DNA from: Gelidibacter japonicus
GTDB lineage: Bacteria; Bacteroidota; Bacteroidia; Flavobacteriales; Flavobacteriaceae
Assembly (NCBI RefSeq): GCF_010725055.1
Contig: NZ_BJKB01000012.1
Span: forward strand, 89,613-153,612
Length of the DNA stretch: 64,000 nucleotides
Direction: 5' to 3'
The translations under genes and the position numbers were made by a program. Shown in pieces: positions 1 to 8,926 of the stretch. Each line of letters begins with the position of its first letter. Within the stretch, counting starts at the first letter, position 1. Under the pieces are notes generated by a model. It had not been told where the DNA came from, did not search any database, and worked only from the letters and a program-made list of their open reading frames with translations.

Positions 1-747
1 AGCATCCTGAGAAGTGATGCCTTGTTTGTGATAACCGCTGATCCCTTGAAAATCGAAAGGATTTTTACTTTGCATGAAGAGGATACCATTAAATGCATTC
101 GCCCCGTATAAAGCTGATGCAGCACCTGGCAATAACTCCACACTTAATACATCGGTTTCATTCATTCCCACTAAGTTTCCAATCGGAAAGTTCAATGCGG
201 GTGAGGAATTGTCCATTCCATCTACCAACTGCATAAAACGCGTATTGGCAAAAGTTGCGAAACCTCTCGTGTTAATGGATTTAAACGTTAAACTGTTGGT
301 GTTGACATCAACGCCTTTTAAGTTTTCCAGTCCGTCATAAAACCCGGCAGAAGCCGTATTTTTAATTTCCTTAAGACCAAATCTTTCCACGGTTACCGGC
401 GATTCGAAAACGCGTTCTGGTGTTCTGGAAGCAGAAATAATCACTTCGTCCAAAGAGGTGCCTTCCTGCAGTTGGAAATCGAGAACTTGTGTTGTAGAGG
501 TCACTTCTTTGGTTACCGATTCAAAACCCACACTACTTACCTGAATGGAAAATGGAGGTGCTTGAGAAGTGCTTAAACTGTAGTTTCCGTCAAAATCTGA
601 AATAGTTCCAGTGGAAGTGCCTACAATAATAACATTGGCGCCAGGCAAGGGTTGACCGGTTCCATCGGTTATTTTTCCGGATACTGTGGTTTGCGAATAA
701 GTGAGCGTAACACTTAACAGCATCATAATCTTAAGAATTGTTTTCAT
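1..747 (-). CDS. TonB-dependent outer-membrane receptor, N-terminal part (runs off window)
   Basis: The reading frame starts at the ATG at 747 and stays open to base 1, so only about 249 N-terminal residues are present. It begins with a Sec signal peptide (MKTILKIMMLLSVTLTYSQ). A carboxypeptidase-regulatory-like beta-sandwich domain follows (VSGKITDGTGQPLPGANVII, then GTISDFDGNYSL), then a plug domain with the TonB-box-like stretch LDEVIISASRTPERVFESP. The plug ends in LLPGAASALYGANAFNGILF, typical of SusC/RagA-like receptors of Bacteroidota. It should import an oligomeric nutrient across the outer membrane with TonB energy; the substrate cannot be read from this part. Confidence 0.9.
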   Translation of the reverse strand, partial: MKTILKIMMLLSVTLTYSQTTVSGKITDGTGQPLPGANVIIVGTSTGTISDFDGNYSLSTSQAPPFSIQVSSVGFESVTKEVTSTTQVLDFQLQEGTSLDEVIISASRTPERVFESPVTVERFGLKEIKNTASAGFYDGLENLKGVDVNTNSLTFKSINTRGFATFANTRFMQLVDGMDNSSPALNFPIGNLVGMNETDVLSVELLPGAASALYGANAFNGILFMQSKNPFDFQGISGYHKQGITSQDA

Positions 748-957
748 TTTAGGAGATTAGTTAATTTTGGATACCAATATAAATAATAAAATGATACTTT
801 GAATTGTTTTTTTAAAAAATTATGCGTGCATAGTATTATTCGGGAAGAAAGCACAACACTATTTGCCTGATAAGGTTTAAAATGTCTAAAACCCACAATT
901 ATGTGGGTTTTAGACTTGTTTAATGGTGAAATTTTTGAATTTACAGCGGTAAAAATA

Positions 958-2805
958 TTATTCTACTGTGACTGATTTTGCAAGATTTCGTGGTTGATCC
1001 ACATTTTTACCCAACAATACTGCAATATGGTAAGATAAAAGTTGGAGAGGAATGGTGGTCAACAATGGAGATAAATTCTCTAAAGTTTCTGGCACTTCAA
1101 TCACGTGATCAGCGAGTTCCCTGACGTTTACGTCTCCCTCGGTAACGATGCCAATAATCTTGCCTTTTCTGGCTTTGATTTCTTGGATATTACTCACTAC
1201 TTTATCGTAATGACCTTTTTTAGTGGCGATGATGATGACCGGCATATTCTCATCGATTAGAGCAATTGGTCCATGTTTCATTTCTGCTGCAGGATAGCCT
1301 TCGGCATGTATATAGGAGATTTCCTTTAGCTTTAGGGCGCCTTCTAAGGCTACCGGAAAATTATATCCTCTACCTAAATAAAGCATGTTTCTTGAATCTT
1401 TATATAATTCTGAAATAGCTTGGATATGTTTGTCGGCTTTTAAAGCTTCAGTTACTTTTTCAGGGATGAGTTCCAATTCGTGCAAATGTCTGCGATAGTC
1501 TGAACTTGACATGGTTCCTTTTGCCCTCGCTAAACGCAATGCAATTAAAGTTAGAACTGTTATTTGAGTCGTAAATGCTTTTGTTGAGGCCACGCCAATT
1601 TCCGGTCCGGCGTGTGTATACGCTCCAGCATCGGTTTCTCTTGCTATGGATGATCCTACGACATTGCAAACGCCAAATACGAAAGCTCCTTTTGATTTTG
1701 CCAATTTGATGGCAGCCAAGGTGTCGGCGGTTTCACCGGATTGGGAAATTGAAATCACTATGTCCTTTTCGGTAATAACTGGATTTCTATATCTAAATTC
1801 AGAGGCATACTCTACTTCAACAGGTATTCTTGCCAAGTCTTCAAAAATATATTCAGCAACCAGTCCCGCATGCCAAGAGGTGCCACAAGCTACAATAATG
1901 ATACGGTCGGCATTTAAAAAACGCTTCATATTGTCTTCTATGCCAGCCATTTTGATAATACCTTCATCCGCCAACAATCGGCCTCTATAGGTATCTTTTA
2001 TGGCCAAAGGTTGTTCGTAGATCTCCTTAAGCATAAAATGAGGGTAGCCTCCTTTTTCAATTTGTTCCAAATTGAGTTGCAGCTTTTGGATATATGGATT
2101 CACCAGAGAGTCGTCTTCTATTTTTCTGATTTTAATGTCTTTGTCCAACCTAACGATGGCCATTTCATGATCTTCAAGGTAGATGGCATTGTCAGTAAAT
2201 TCTATGAAAGGAGAGGCATCACTAGCGATAAAAAACTCACCTTCACCGATACCGATGGCCAAGGGACTTCCTAATTTGGCTACGACAATCTCATTTGGTT
2301 TGTTTTTATCAAAGACTGCAATAGCATAGGCACCGATGACCTGGTTTAAAGCTAATTGCACCGCTTTTCCGAGTTTGATGTTTTCATTGGTCATAACATC
2401 TTCTATCAAATTGACCAAAACCTCAGTGTCTGTATCCGATTGAAACGTATAGCCACGTTTTATGAGTTCTTTTTTTAAGGAATCGTAATTTTCAATGATC
2501 CCGTTGTGAATGATCACTAAATTGCCTGAATTGGAATAGTGTGGATGTGAATTCACGTCATTGGGAACACCATGAGTGGCCCAACGCGTATGCCCAATAC
2601 CAAGTTTCCCGCTAGTGGATATCTCTTTTTCCAAGAGCGTCTTTAGGTCAGCAACCTTGCCTTTGGTCTTACACAGGTTGAGATCCTTGCCGTCGTACAA
2701 AGCAATTCCAGCGCTGTCATAGCCTCTGTATTCTAAGCGTTGTAATCCTTTTAAAACAATGGGATAAGCCTCTCTATGGCCTATGTAACCGACAATTCCG
2801 CACAT
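958..2805 (-). CDS. glmS: Glutamine--fructose-6-phosphate aminotransferase (isomerizing)
   Basis: GlmS makes glucosamine-6-phosphate from fructose-6-phosphate and glutamine, the first committed step to UDP-GlcNAc for peptidoglycan and LPS. The protein starts MCGIVGYIG, so Cys2 is the N-terminal glutaminase nucleophile. HTRWATHG and HNGIIENY belong to the class II amidotransferase domain. Two SIS domains follow (CGTSWHAG, SQSGETADT, later LGRGYNFPVALEGALKLKEISYIHAEGYPAAEMKHGP), and the C-terminus is LAKSVTVE. The 615-residue length is normal. It sits downstream of the DUF4270 and GT5-like genes on the same strand, an order I recall as common in flavobacteria. Confidence 0.97.
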   Translation of the reverse strand: MCGIVGYIGHREAYPIVLKGLQRLEYRGYDSAGIALYDGKDLNLCKTKGKVADLKTLLEKEISTSGKLGIGHTRWATHGVPNDVNSHPHYSNSGNLVIIHNGIIENYDSLKKELIKRGYTFQSDTDTEVLVNLIEDVMTNENIKLGKAVQLALNQVIGAYAIAVFDKNKPNEIVVAKLGSPLAIGIGEGEFFIASDASPFIEFTDNAIYLEDHEMAIVRLDKDIKIRKIEDDSLVNPYIQKLQLNLEQIEKGGYPHFMLKEIYEQPLAIKDTYRGRLLADEGIIKMAGIEDNMKRFLNADRIIIVACGTSWHAGLVAEYIFEDLARIPVEVEYASEFRYRNPVITEKDIVISISQSGETADTLAAIKLAKSKGAFVFGVCNVVGSSIARETDAGAYTHAGPEIGVASTKAFTTQITVLTLIALRLARAKGTMSSSDYRRHLHELELIPEKVTEALKADKHIQAISELYKDSRNMLYLGRGYNFPVALEGALKLKEISYIHAEGYPAAEMKHGPIALIDENMPVIIIATKKGHYDKVVSNIQEIKARKGKIIGIVTEGDVNVRELADHVIEVPETLENLSPLLTTIPLQLLSYHIAVLLGKNVDQPRNLAKSVTVE

Positions 2806-2830
2806 CTTGTATTAGGTATTAGGTTGATTA

Positions 2831-4471
2831 TTAATTGTTTGGTTCAGTATAAAAGATCTCCAAATATAACTTTTTATTTTCATTCGTACCTGAGGTGTTG
2901 TTTCCAAATAACACGGTACCCTTTGGTGATAAAATCGAACTTATAGGTAATTTCTTAATTGAATTGTTGTCTGAGTTGAGTATAGAACCCTGCGCTACAG
3001 AACCTTCAATATTCACATTGGTGGATACAGCCAATCCTAAACTGACATTTGTAGAATCCTTCAATAAGAGGTTCTTAATATGTTCGGTAATCTTGATTTT
3101 GTATTTTACGCCTTGTGAGTTTTCATCGTCGCTGACATGTTGCAGTTTTCCAAGATGATTGATCCTGCCGTTGTCAGCGGAATCGAAGCTATAATCCAAT
3201 AAAGGAATATTGTTTTTGGCATCGTAGATATAAATTCTATCGGGTTCTTGACCTTGCGTAAGGCTTTGATCTACATAGAAGACCAAATTGGCTTCGTTGA
3301 TCAATCGCTTCGCTTTTACAAATTTTCCCGAAGCGTCCGTTTGAACATAATCATTTTTAAAGGCTTCAAAAGCAGTCATTGTGCCTTCATCGGTGTCGAG
3401 ATCTGTACCTCCAAATAAATTTATTACGGCCATAGAGCCTTGTCCACCTTTTAGGTATAATCTCTCATCGCCAGTAGTTGGGTTGCCTTCAGGAATAGTT
3501 AATGTGAAATCGTTGTTTAAAAAGTTGACTATATTATATGTCGCACTGCTGGTAGTAGGGTTATAACTTGGAAAATTTAATCTATAGGTGCCAGTTACCC
3601 GCTCGGCATCAGCTGCGGTTGATGTAGAAGGTGAGCTATAATGCAGAGTGATATTGGCATTGGATGATGCAAAATTGAGCATCATCATAGTGCCGTCATT
3701 GTTGACCGCCTCCGCTTCAAAATAAATACCTCTAAAATAGTTTTGGAAGTTATTGACGTTGCTCAATACAGGGTCACCTTCTTTAAGAAGGATTTTATTT
3801 TTCCAAAATGTGGTGTCCATTTTAAAACGTAATGCAGGCGCCAGACGCGTAACCTCCTCTCCTTTTATAAGTTTGATTTCTTTATTGCTCGGTTTAAAAC
3901 TATCTACGGCCTTTAAAACTGTACCTCGTAAGGAGGCCAGGGGTATTTGGTTTGAAGCTGATAGTGAACGGTCAGAATAGTATTTTTGAGGCTGATCAAA
4001 TCCTGCATTTGGATCGAAACTTCTTAAAAAATAGGTATTTTCATAAAGTTTAAAGTTGATAAAACCATCACCATAAACGGAATCCAATTTGTAAGAGGTG
4101 ACCTCATTCTCGATCCCTGTAGATTTGCTGAAATATGGAATGGTCAAGACCACTGAATCCAATCTGACCTCTTCGGGAAATGTTGGGTCCATTGTAGTTG
4201 GCGACAATTGCGTCACCAAACTGGCAGTAGTATTTCCGTAAACCAAGTCTTTGTAATATCCAAACAAATTGGATGGTAAATTGTTGGTCTGAATAGGTTT
4301 CAATTTGTTGGTATAAGCGATGACGTCATACTTGTTTTCCGCAACATCAAAATTATTTAGACCAGAAATATCCGAATCAAGAGATACAAAGTCCTTATCA
4401 CATGCAATGAACGCTGTCATCAATACAGCAAGGATAAATAGGTTTTTCAAGGCGATTTTTTTGTTTTTCAT
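2831..4471 (-). CDS. DUF4270 domain-containing lipoprotein
   Basis: This 546-residue protein has a lipoprotein signal (LFILAVLMTAFIACDKD), so Cys24 or thereabouts would be lipidated. The body is beta-rich, with VRLDSVVLTIPYF and KLYLEIFYTEPNN at the ends of the domain, matching the DUF4270 family of Bacteroidota outer-membrane lipoproteins. The family has no firmly assigned function that I know of. It lies between the GT5-like gene (39 bp upstream) and glmS (25 bp downstream), so the three probably form one transcript. That context suggests a cell-envelope role, which is inference only. Confidence 0.8.
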   Translation of the reverse strand: MKNKKIALKNLFILAVLMTAFIACDKDFVSLDSDISGLNNFDVAENKYDVIAYTNKLKPIQTNNLPSNLFGYYKDLVYGNTTASLVTQLSPTTMDPTFPEEVRLDSVVLTIPYFSKSTGIENEVTSYKLDSVYGDGFINFKLYENTYFLRSFDPNAGFDQPQKYYSDRSLSASNQIPLASLRGTVLKAVDSFKPSNKEIKLIKGEEVTRLAPALRFKMDTTFWKNKILLKEGDPVLSNVNNFQNYFRGIYFEAEAVNNDGTMMMLNFASSNANITLHYSSPSTSTAADAERVTGTYRLNFPSYNPTTSSATYNIVNFLNNDFTLTIPEGNPTTGDERLYLKGGQGSMAVINLFGGTDLDTDEGTMTAFEAFKNDYVQTDASGKFVKAKRLINEANLVFYVDQSLTQGQEPDRIYIYDAKNNIPLLDYSFDSADNGRINHLGKLQHVSDDENSQGVKYKIKITEHIKNLLLKDSTNVSLGLAVSTNVNIEGSVAQGSILNSDNNSIKKLPISSILSPKGTVLFGNNTSGTNENKKLYLEIFYTEPNN

Positions 4472-4510
4472 TACTATCGGTAAGTGGATTTAAAAACGAA
4501 TAGTGTTTTT

Positions 4511-5320
4511 TTATTTAAGAACTTTGTTATTATAGAATTCAGCGTATGGCTCAGCAAAATCTTCCTGGGAATAATAGTCCAAAACAGGTTTGTTTGATGC
4601 CTCTAGATAATCTTCCAATTCCTGATCTAGCTCGTAAGACCCTTTTATCAAGGCGTCAGAGTAATCAATTGCAATCTTCATCATATTGATGAAATTAGGT
4701 TTCTCTAAGACTTTAATGGCAGACTCATCGATATTGTCAAACTTCACTTTTTTGATCATATCCATATCTAACGTGCCTTCGAAGCTTTGATTGTATATGG
4801 AAGTCACAATTTTACTGTCGGAGAACAGCGGTTCGTTTTTATAATATTCCTTAAGGTAAACAGGTAATAGGGAGGCCAACCATCCGTTGACATGTATGAT
4901 ATCTGGTGCCCAATTCAATTTCTTGACCGTTTCAATGACGCCTTTGGCAAAAAATATGGCGCGTTCATCGTTATCAGGATAAAGACTTCCATCTTCATCG
5001 GTCAATGTCGCTTTTCTCTTAAAATATTCTTCATTGTCAATAAAATACACTTGGATTCTTTCCTTAGGAATTGAAGCCACTTTAATAATCAATGGCATAT
5101 CCAGGTCATTGATGACCAAATTGATCCCTGATAGTCTAATTACCTCATGCAATTGGTGTCTTCGCTCATTTATGTTTCCATACCTAGGCATGAATATCCG
5201 TATTTGTCCTCCTTGTTTATTCACCATTCTTGGAGCTTCAAATGACATTGAAGAAATTTCAGTTTCAGGTAAATAGGGTACAACCTCGGAAGACACGTAC
5301 AATATCCTCTTATCTTTCAT
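4511..5320 (-). CDS. Glycogen/starch synthase N-terminal (GT5) domain protein, C-terminal domain absent
   Basis: The 269 residues align with the N-terminal Rossmann half of GT5 glycogen synthases: ILYVSSEVVPYLPETEIS, then IFMPRYGNINERRHQL, then FFAKGVIETVKKLNWAPDIIHVNGWLASLLPVYLKEYY. The C-terminal half that carries most ADP-glucose contacts is missing. The N-terminal K-x-GG-L donor loop is also not recognisable; the equivalent stretch reads EISSMSFEAPRMVNKQGG. Family members are normally about 470-480 residues. The gene is divergent from panC and heads a likely operon with DUF4270 and glmS. It could be a non-catalytic sugar-nucleotide-binding or regulatory protein. It is often annotated simply as glycogen synthase. 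Confidence 0.8.
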   Translation of the reverse strand: MKDKRILYVSSEVVPYLPETEISSMSFEAPRMVNKQGGQIRIFMPRYGNINERRHQLHEVIRLSGINLVINDLDMPLIIKVASIPKERIQVYFIDNEEYFKRKATLTDEDGSLYPDNDERAIFFAKGVIETVKKLNWAPDIIHVNGWLASLLPVYLKEYYKNEPLFSDSKIVTSIYNQSFEGTLDMDMIKKVKFDNIDESAIKVLEKPNFINMMKIAIDYSDALIKGSYELDQELEDYLEASNKPVLDYYSQEDFAEPYAEFYNNKVLK

Positions 5321-5358
5321 AAATCACGGAGTTTAAAAAAAATTAAAATTAAAACACG

Positions 5359-5366
5359 CAAAAGTA
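5359..5366 (-). promoter_or_regulatory. Candidate -7 element upstream of the GT5-like gene
   Basis: On the minus strand this reads TACTTTTG, a match to the Bacteroidota -7 consensus TAnnTTTG. It lies about 40 bp before the start codon. I see no clear TTG at the right distance for a -33 element. Confidence 0.4.
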
Positions 5367-5397
5367 CAAAATTTTATGCAGATTGATAGTAAAATCT

Positions 5398-5405
5398 TAA
5401 GTTTG
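5398..5405 (+). promoter_or_regulatory. Candidate -7 element of panC
   Basis: TAAGTTTG fits TAnnTTTG. It would place transcription initiation near 5410, about 20 bp before the preferred panC start at 5431. This argues against the upstream ATG at 5416. The -33 element is not clear. Confidence 0.4.
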
Positions 5406-5430
5406 CACGCTGTTAATGTTTTGTTATATA

Positions 5431-6279
5431 ATGATAATTTGCCATAAAAAAGAAGATTTAAGACGGGCTATAGATGGGCTGAGGCGTGAAAACCAAACCC
5501 TTGGTTTCGTACCTACAATGGGTGCTTTGCATGATGGGCATTTGTCGTTAATCAGGAAGGGATTAGAGGAAAACTCCCGGATGGTAGTCAGTATTTTTGT
5601 TAATCCGACGCAATTTGACAACACCCTAGACCTGGAGAAGTATCCAAGATCCTTAGAAAAGGATTTGGAATTATTGCAGAGCTTATCCAAAGATATCATC
5701 GTTTATGCACCTGTGGCAGATGATATTTATGGCAATGCGGTCGTATCAGAACATTTTGATTTTAGTGGACTGGAAAATCAGATGGAAGGGCGATTTCGAA
5801 AAGGTCATTTTGACGGCGTTGGGACGGTCGTAAAACGTTTGTTTGAAATTGTTCAACCAGATATTGCCTACTTCGGAAAAAAGGATTTTCAGCAATTTCG
5901 AATTATTCAAGAATTGATCAAAAAGCATCAAATTCCTGTTCAGGTGAAAGGTGTCGAGATTTTTAGAGACAAAGACGGTTTGGCCCTGAGTTCAAGAAAT
6001 GAACGCTTAAGCAAAGCACAGCGAGAGGCAGCGCCATTTATATACAAAACACTAAAAGCTGCCAAAAAACGTTTTGGCACGGAAAGTGTAAATAAGATAA
6101 CGGAATGGGTTGAAAAACAGTTTGCTCAGCATGACTTGTTGACTTTGGAATATTTCACAATTGCTGATGAAGTGAGTTTAAAAACCGTTCGAAGAAAAAC
6201 CAAAACTAAATCGTATAGAGCTTTTATTGCCGTATTTGCGGGTGATATCCGACTTATTGACAATATAGCACTTAATTAA
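5431..6279 (+). CDS. panC: Pantoate--beta-alanine ligase (pantothenate synthetase)
   Basis: PanC joins pantoate and beta-alanine with ATP to give pantothenate, the precursor of coenzyme A. The N-terminus contains [16 protein letters not shown], which carries the HIGH-like nucleotide-binding signature, followed by [10 protein letters not shown]. Further motifs are [14 protein letters not shown] and SSRNERLS (the KMSKS-like region). I prefer the start at 5431 ([10 protein letters not shown]), which gives the usual spacing to PTMGALH. An in-frame ATG at 5416 adds five residues. panD follows after 13 bp, so both pantothenate steps are adjacent. Confidence 0.96.
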   Translation: MIICHKKEDLRRAIDGLRRENQTLGFVPTMGALHDGHLSLIRKGLEENSRMVVSIFVNPTQFDNTLDLEKYPRSLEKDLELLQSLSKDIIVYAPVADDIYGNAVVSEHFDFSGLENQMEGRFRKGHFDGVGTVVKRLFEIVQPDIAYFGKKDFQQFRIIQELIKKHQIPVQVKGVEIFRDKDGLALSSRNERLSKAQREAAPFIYKTLKAAKKRFGTESVNKITEWVEKQFAQHDLLTLEYFTIADEVSLKTVRRKTKTKSYRAFIAVFAGDIRLIDNIALN

Positions 6280-6288
6280 TTACCTTTG
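6257..6288 (+). promoter_or_regulatory. Predicted panD promoter inside the end of panC
   Basis: TTG at 6257-6259 and TACCTTTG at 6281-6288 are separated by 21 bp, a good match to the Bacteroidota TTG-N19/21-TAnnTTTG promoter. The panD ATG begins only 4 bp after the -7 element, so a transcript from here would be leaderless or nearly so. Confidence 0.5.
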
Positions 6289-6292
6289 CCAA

Positions 6293-6643
6293 ATGCAAAT
6301 ACAAGTTGTAAAATCAAAAATACACCGTGTCAAGTGTACAGGTGCTGAGCTAAATTATATTGGAAGCATTACCATTGATGAGGATTTAATGGAGGCTGCC
6401 AATATTATTCAAGGCGAAAAGATACAAGTGGTCAACAATGACAATGGTGAACGCCTGGACACTTATGTTATCCCTGGGCCAAGAAATTCTGGAGAAATAA
6501 CTCTAAATGGTGCGGCTGCAAGAAAAGTCGCTGTTGGAGACACCCTCATTTTAATTACCTATGCTTTTATGGAATTGGAAGAGGCAAGGACGTTTAAGCC
6601 TTCATTGGTTTTTCCGGATGAAGAGACCAACTTACTCAAATAG
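6293..6643 (+). CDS. panD: Aspartate 1-decarboxylase
   Basis: PanD decarboxylates aspartate to beta-alanine, the co-substrate of the adjacent PanC. It is a pyruvoyl enzyme made as a proenzyme that cleaves itself between Gly24 and Ser25. Those residues are visible in YIGSITID. Other family motifs are [16 protein letters not shown] at the N-terminus and [20 protein letters not shown] in the core. The 116 residues are the usual length. Confidence 0.97.
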   Translation: MQIQVVKSKIHRVKCTGAELNYIGSITIDEDLMEAANIIQGEKIQVVNNDNGERLDTYVIPGPRNSGEITLNGAAARKVAVGDTLILITYAFMELEEARTFKPSLVFPDEETNLLK

Positions 6644-6645
6644 AA

Positions 6646-7608
6646 TTGAACGCCAGGACCAAAAGAACATTAAGGATCGGGCTCCCGATTTTATTGGCCG
6701 CTTTTTTTGGTTGGTACACCTTTTCAAAACTGCCTATTGATCAGATCATTCCCTATTTCAAATCGGCCAATTATGGTTGGATTGGATTGGGCATGCTCTT
6801 AGGCCTGCTCAGCAATTTATCACGAGCTTATCGATGGAAATATTTGCTGGCGCCTATGGGCTATAGCGTAAAACTTCCTAACAGCATCATGGCTGTTTTT
6901 ATTGCCTATTTGGCCAATTTTGGCATTCCAAGATCTGGAGAAGTGCTAAGAGCTGCCGTCTTGACAAACTATGAGGATGTCCCATTTCAGAAGGCATTTG
7001 GCACTATTATAGCAGAACGAATGGCCGATATGCTGATACTTCTTGGGATTGTAGCCATCACGCTTTTAATCCAATTTGATTTTATTTATGGGCTCTTGGA
7101 ATCGGCTTTTCAACCGAAGAAACTCGTCTTAATTGGAACTATCGGCGTCATTTTGTCAATACTTGTTTTTTTATATCTAAAAAATAGTGCCTCTAAAATT
7201 GCCTTAAAAGCAAGAAACTTTGTGCGGGGTTTATTGGAAGGTATTTTGAGCATTTTTAAGATGGAGCAAAAATGGCTTTTTATATTTCATACCCTCTTTA
7301 TCTGGACTATGTATGTTTTGATGTTTTATGTCACCACCTTAGCGGTTGATGATTTAAGTGGGGTGTCCATTGGGGCATTATTGATAGGGTTTATTGCAGG
7401 TAGCTTTACTATTGCAGCCACTAATGGTGGTATTTTTGTATATCCATTGGCCATTGGAGCCGCCTTTTCAATTTTTGATATTCCAGAAAACCCAAGTATC
7501 GCTTTTGGTTGGATCATGTGGGCTTCCCAAACGTTAATGATTATTGTTCTTGGGAGTCTTTCTTTTTTGTTTTTACCGATCTATAATGCTAAACAAAAAT
7601 TGAAATAG
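6646..7608 (+). CDS. Lysylphosphatidylglycerol synthase TM-region/flippase-like (UPF0104) membrane protein
   Basis: A 320-residue integral membrane protein with about eight hydrophobic segments. It carries the family stretch SRAYRWKYLLAPMGY, then FGIPRSGEVLRAAVLTNYEDVPFQKAFGTIIAERMADM, as in YbhN/AglD-type proteins. The start is a TTG two bases after the panD stop, so translation is probably coupled. Family members are linked to polyprenyl- or lipid-linked sugar movement or lipid modification; the specific role here is not evident. A second in-frame start within the first 15 codons is not apparent. Confidence 0.85.
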   Translation: MNARTKRTLRIGLPILLAAFFGWYTFSKLPIDQIIPYFKSANYGWIGLGMLLGLLSNLSRAYRWKYLLAPMGYSVKLPNSIMAVFIAYLANFGIPRSGEVLRAAVLTNYEDVPFQKAFGTIIAERMADMLILLGIVAITLLIQFDFIYGLLESAFQPKKLVLIGTIGVILSILVFLYLKNSASKIALKARNFVRGLLEGILSIFKMEQKWLFIFHTLFIWTMYVLMFYVTTLAVDDLSGVSIGALLIGFIAGSFTIAATNGGIFVYPLAIGAAFSIFDIPENPSIAFGWIMWASQTLMIIVLGSLSFLFLPIYNAKQKLK

Positions 7609-7701
7609 AAAAGTGATGTCTTTGTTAAACATTTAAAAGGCAAGGCGGAACAATCCGAATATTTTTTTACCTTGCCATAGCTAATATTAATCCCTAATTA
7701 T

Positions 7702-8841
7702 ATGCACAAGATTACGCTACTCCTAATGTTTCTCATTAGTACCTCGATGGGGGCCCAGGTTATTTATCAACCTTTTGATTCCGAAAAATTAGGGGAAAGG
7801 AGAGAACTGAAGATTCAGTTACCGAGGAATTATAATCCGGAGGATAAATCGCAATACCCCTTAATTATCGTTTTGGATGGTGATTACCTGTTTGAGCCTT
7901 TTGCAGGAAATGCAGATTATCACGCATATTGGGGGGAGATGCCCAATGCTGTCGTTGTTGGTGTCAACCAAAGAAACAGTCGTGAAAAAGATCTTTTTTA
8001 TGACAAGGAAATTTATTTTCCTGCCCATGAAGGGGCGTCCTTTTTTGAATTTATAGGGATGGAGCTCATTCCTTATATTGAAAGTAAATACAATGTTTCT
8101 AAATTTAGGATAGTCGCGGGGCACGATCTAAGCGCAAATTTTATCAATTATTATTTATTTAAGGAAAATCCCATTTTTAGAGCGTTTATTTTGTTAAGTC
8201 CAGATTTGGCGCCAGAAATGACGGTTAGGGTTCAAGAGCGGCTTTCGACCATCAAAACCGATACCTTCTATTATGTAGCCACCGCCGAAAATGATATTGA
8301 TGGCTTAAAGGAACGCATTATTGCACATAATGCACAAATGGGAACGTTTGATAATCCGAAGGTGCATTACAGGTTTGATAATTTTAATGACGCCGACCAT
8401 TATTCGCTAGTGGGCTTGGGTATTCCAAAAGCCTTAAATGAAATCTTTTCTTTGTACAAACCCATCAACAAACAAGAGTATACAGACCTGGTTTTGACCT
8501 ATCCCGAAGGACCGTATAAGTATCTTGAAAAGAAATATGCCGACATCAAGTTTTTTTACGGTTTTGAAAAGAAAGTAGTTGAGAACGATATTCGCGCAGT
8601 CGCGGCAGCTGCCATGAAGAAAGATGATCGGGACGCCCTGAGAGAATTGTCGCGATTGGCGAGAAAAGAATTTCCAGATTCAATGATCAGTGCCTATTAT
8701 ACAGGAATGTATTATGAAAATGAAAACAATTTAAAAAGAGCCTTACACAACTATCAATCTGGCCTACTTTTAAAAGCTTCTGATTTTATCGACAAGGATA
8801 TGTTGCTAGATAAAATCTACACCATAAAGGATAAAAATTAG
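7702..8841 (+). CDS. Secreted esterase-family alpha/beta hydrolase with Asp at the nucleophile position (paralogue 1)
   Basis: The 379-residue protein has a Sec signal (MHKITLLLMFLISTSMGAQ). An esterase-D-like fold (PF00756 type) follows: RELKIQLPRNYNPEDKSQYPLIIVLDGDYLF, then VVVGVNQ, then EFIGMELIPYIESKYN. At the nucleophile elbow the family has GHSxGG. Here it reads G140-H141-D142-L-S, so Asp replaces the catalytic serine. A C-terminal histidine is retained in DADHYSLVG. The last ~100 residues look helical and TPR-like (SAYYTGMYYENENNLKRALHNYQSGL). It is tandemly duplicated at 8927. It may be a pseudo-enzyme or use an Asp nucleophile. Confidence 0.85.
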   Translation: MHKITLLLMFLISTSMGAQVIYQPFDSEKLGERRELKIQLPRNYNPEDKSQYPLIIVLDGDYLFEPFAGNADYHAYWGEMPNAVVVGVNQRNSREKDLFYDKEIYFPAHEGASFFEFIGMELIPYIESKYNVSKFRIVAGHDLSANFINYYLFKENPIFRAFILLSPDLAPEMTVRVQERLSTIKTDTFYYVATAENDIDGLKERIIAHNAQMGTFDNPKVHYRFDNFNDADHYSLVGLGIPKALNEIFSLYKPINKQEYTDLVLTYPEGPYKYLEKKYADIKFFYGFEKKVVENDIRAVAAAAMKKDDRDALRELSRLARKEFPDSMISAYYTGMYYENENNLKRALHNYQSGLLLKASDFIDKDMLLDKIYTIKDKN

Positions 8842-8926
8842 TAGATTTGTGCATTTCATCGAATAATTTATACAGATCAACTATATTTGTATATATTTAC
8901 CGTCCCAAACCTTAAACCTACTTACG

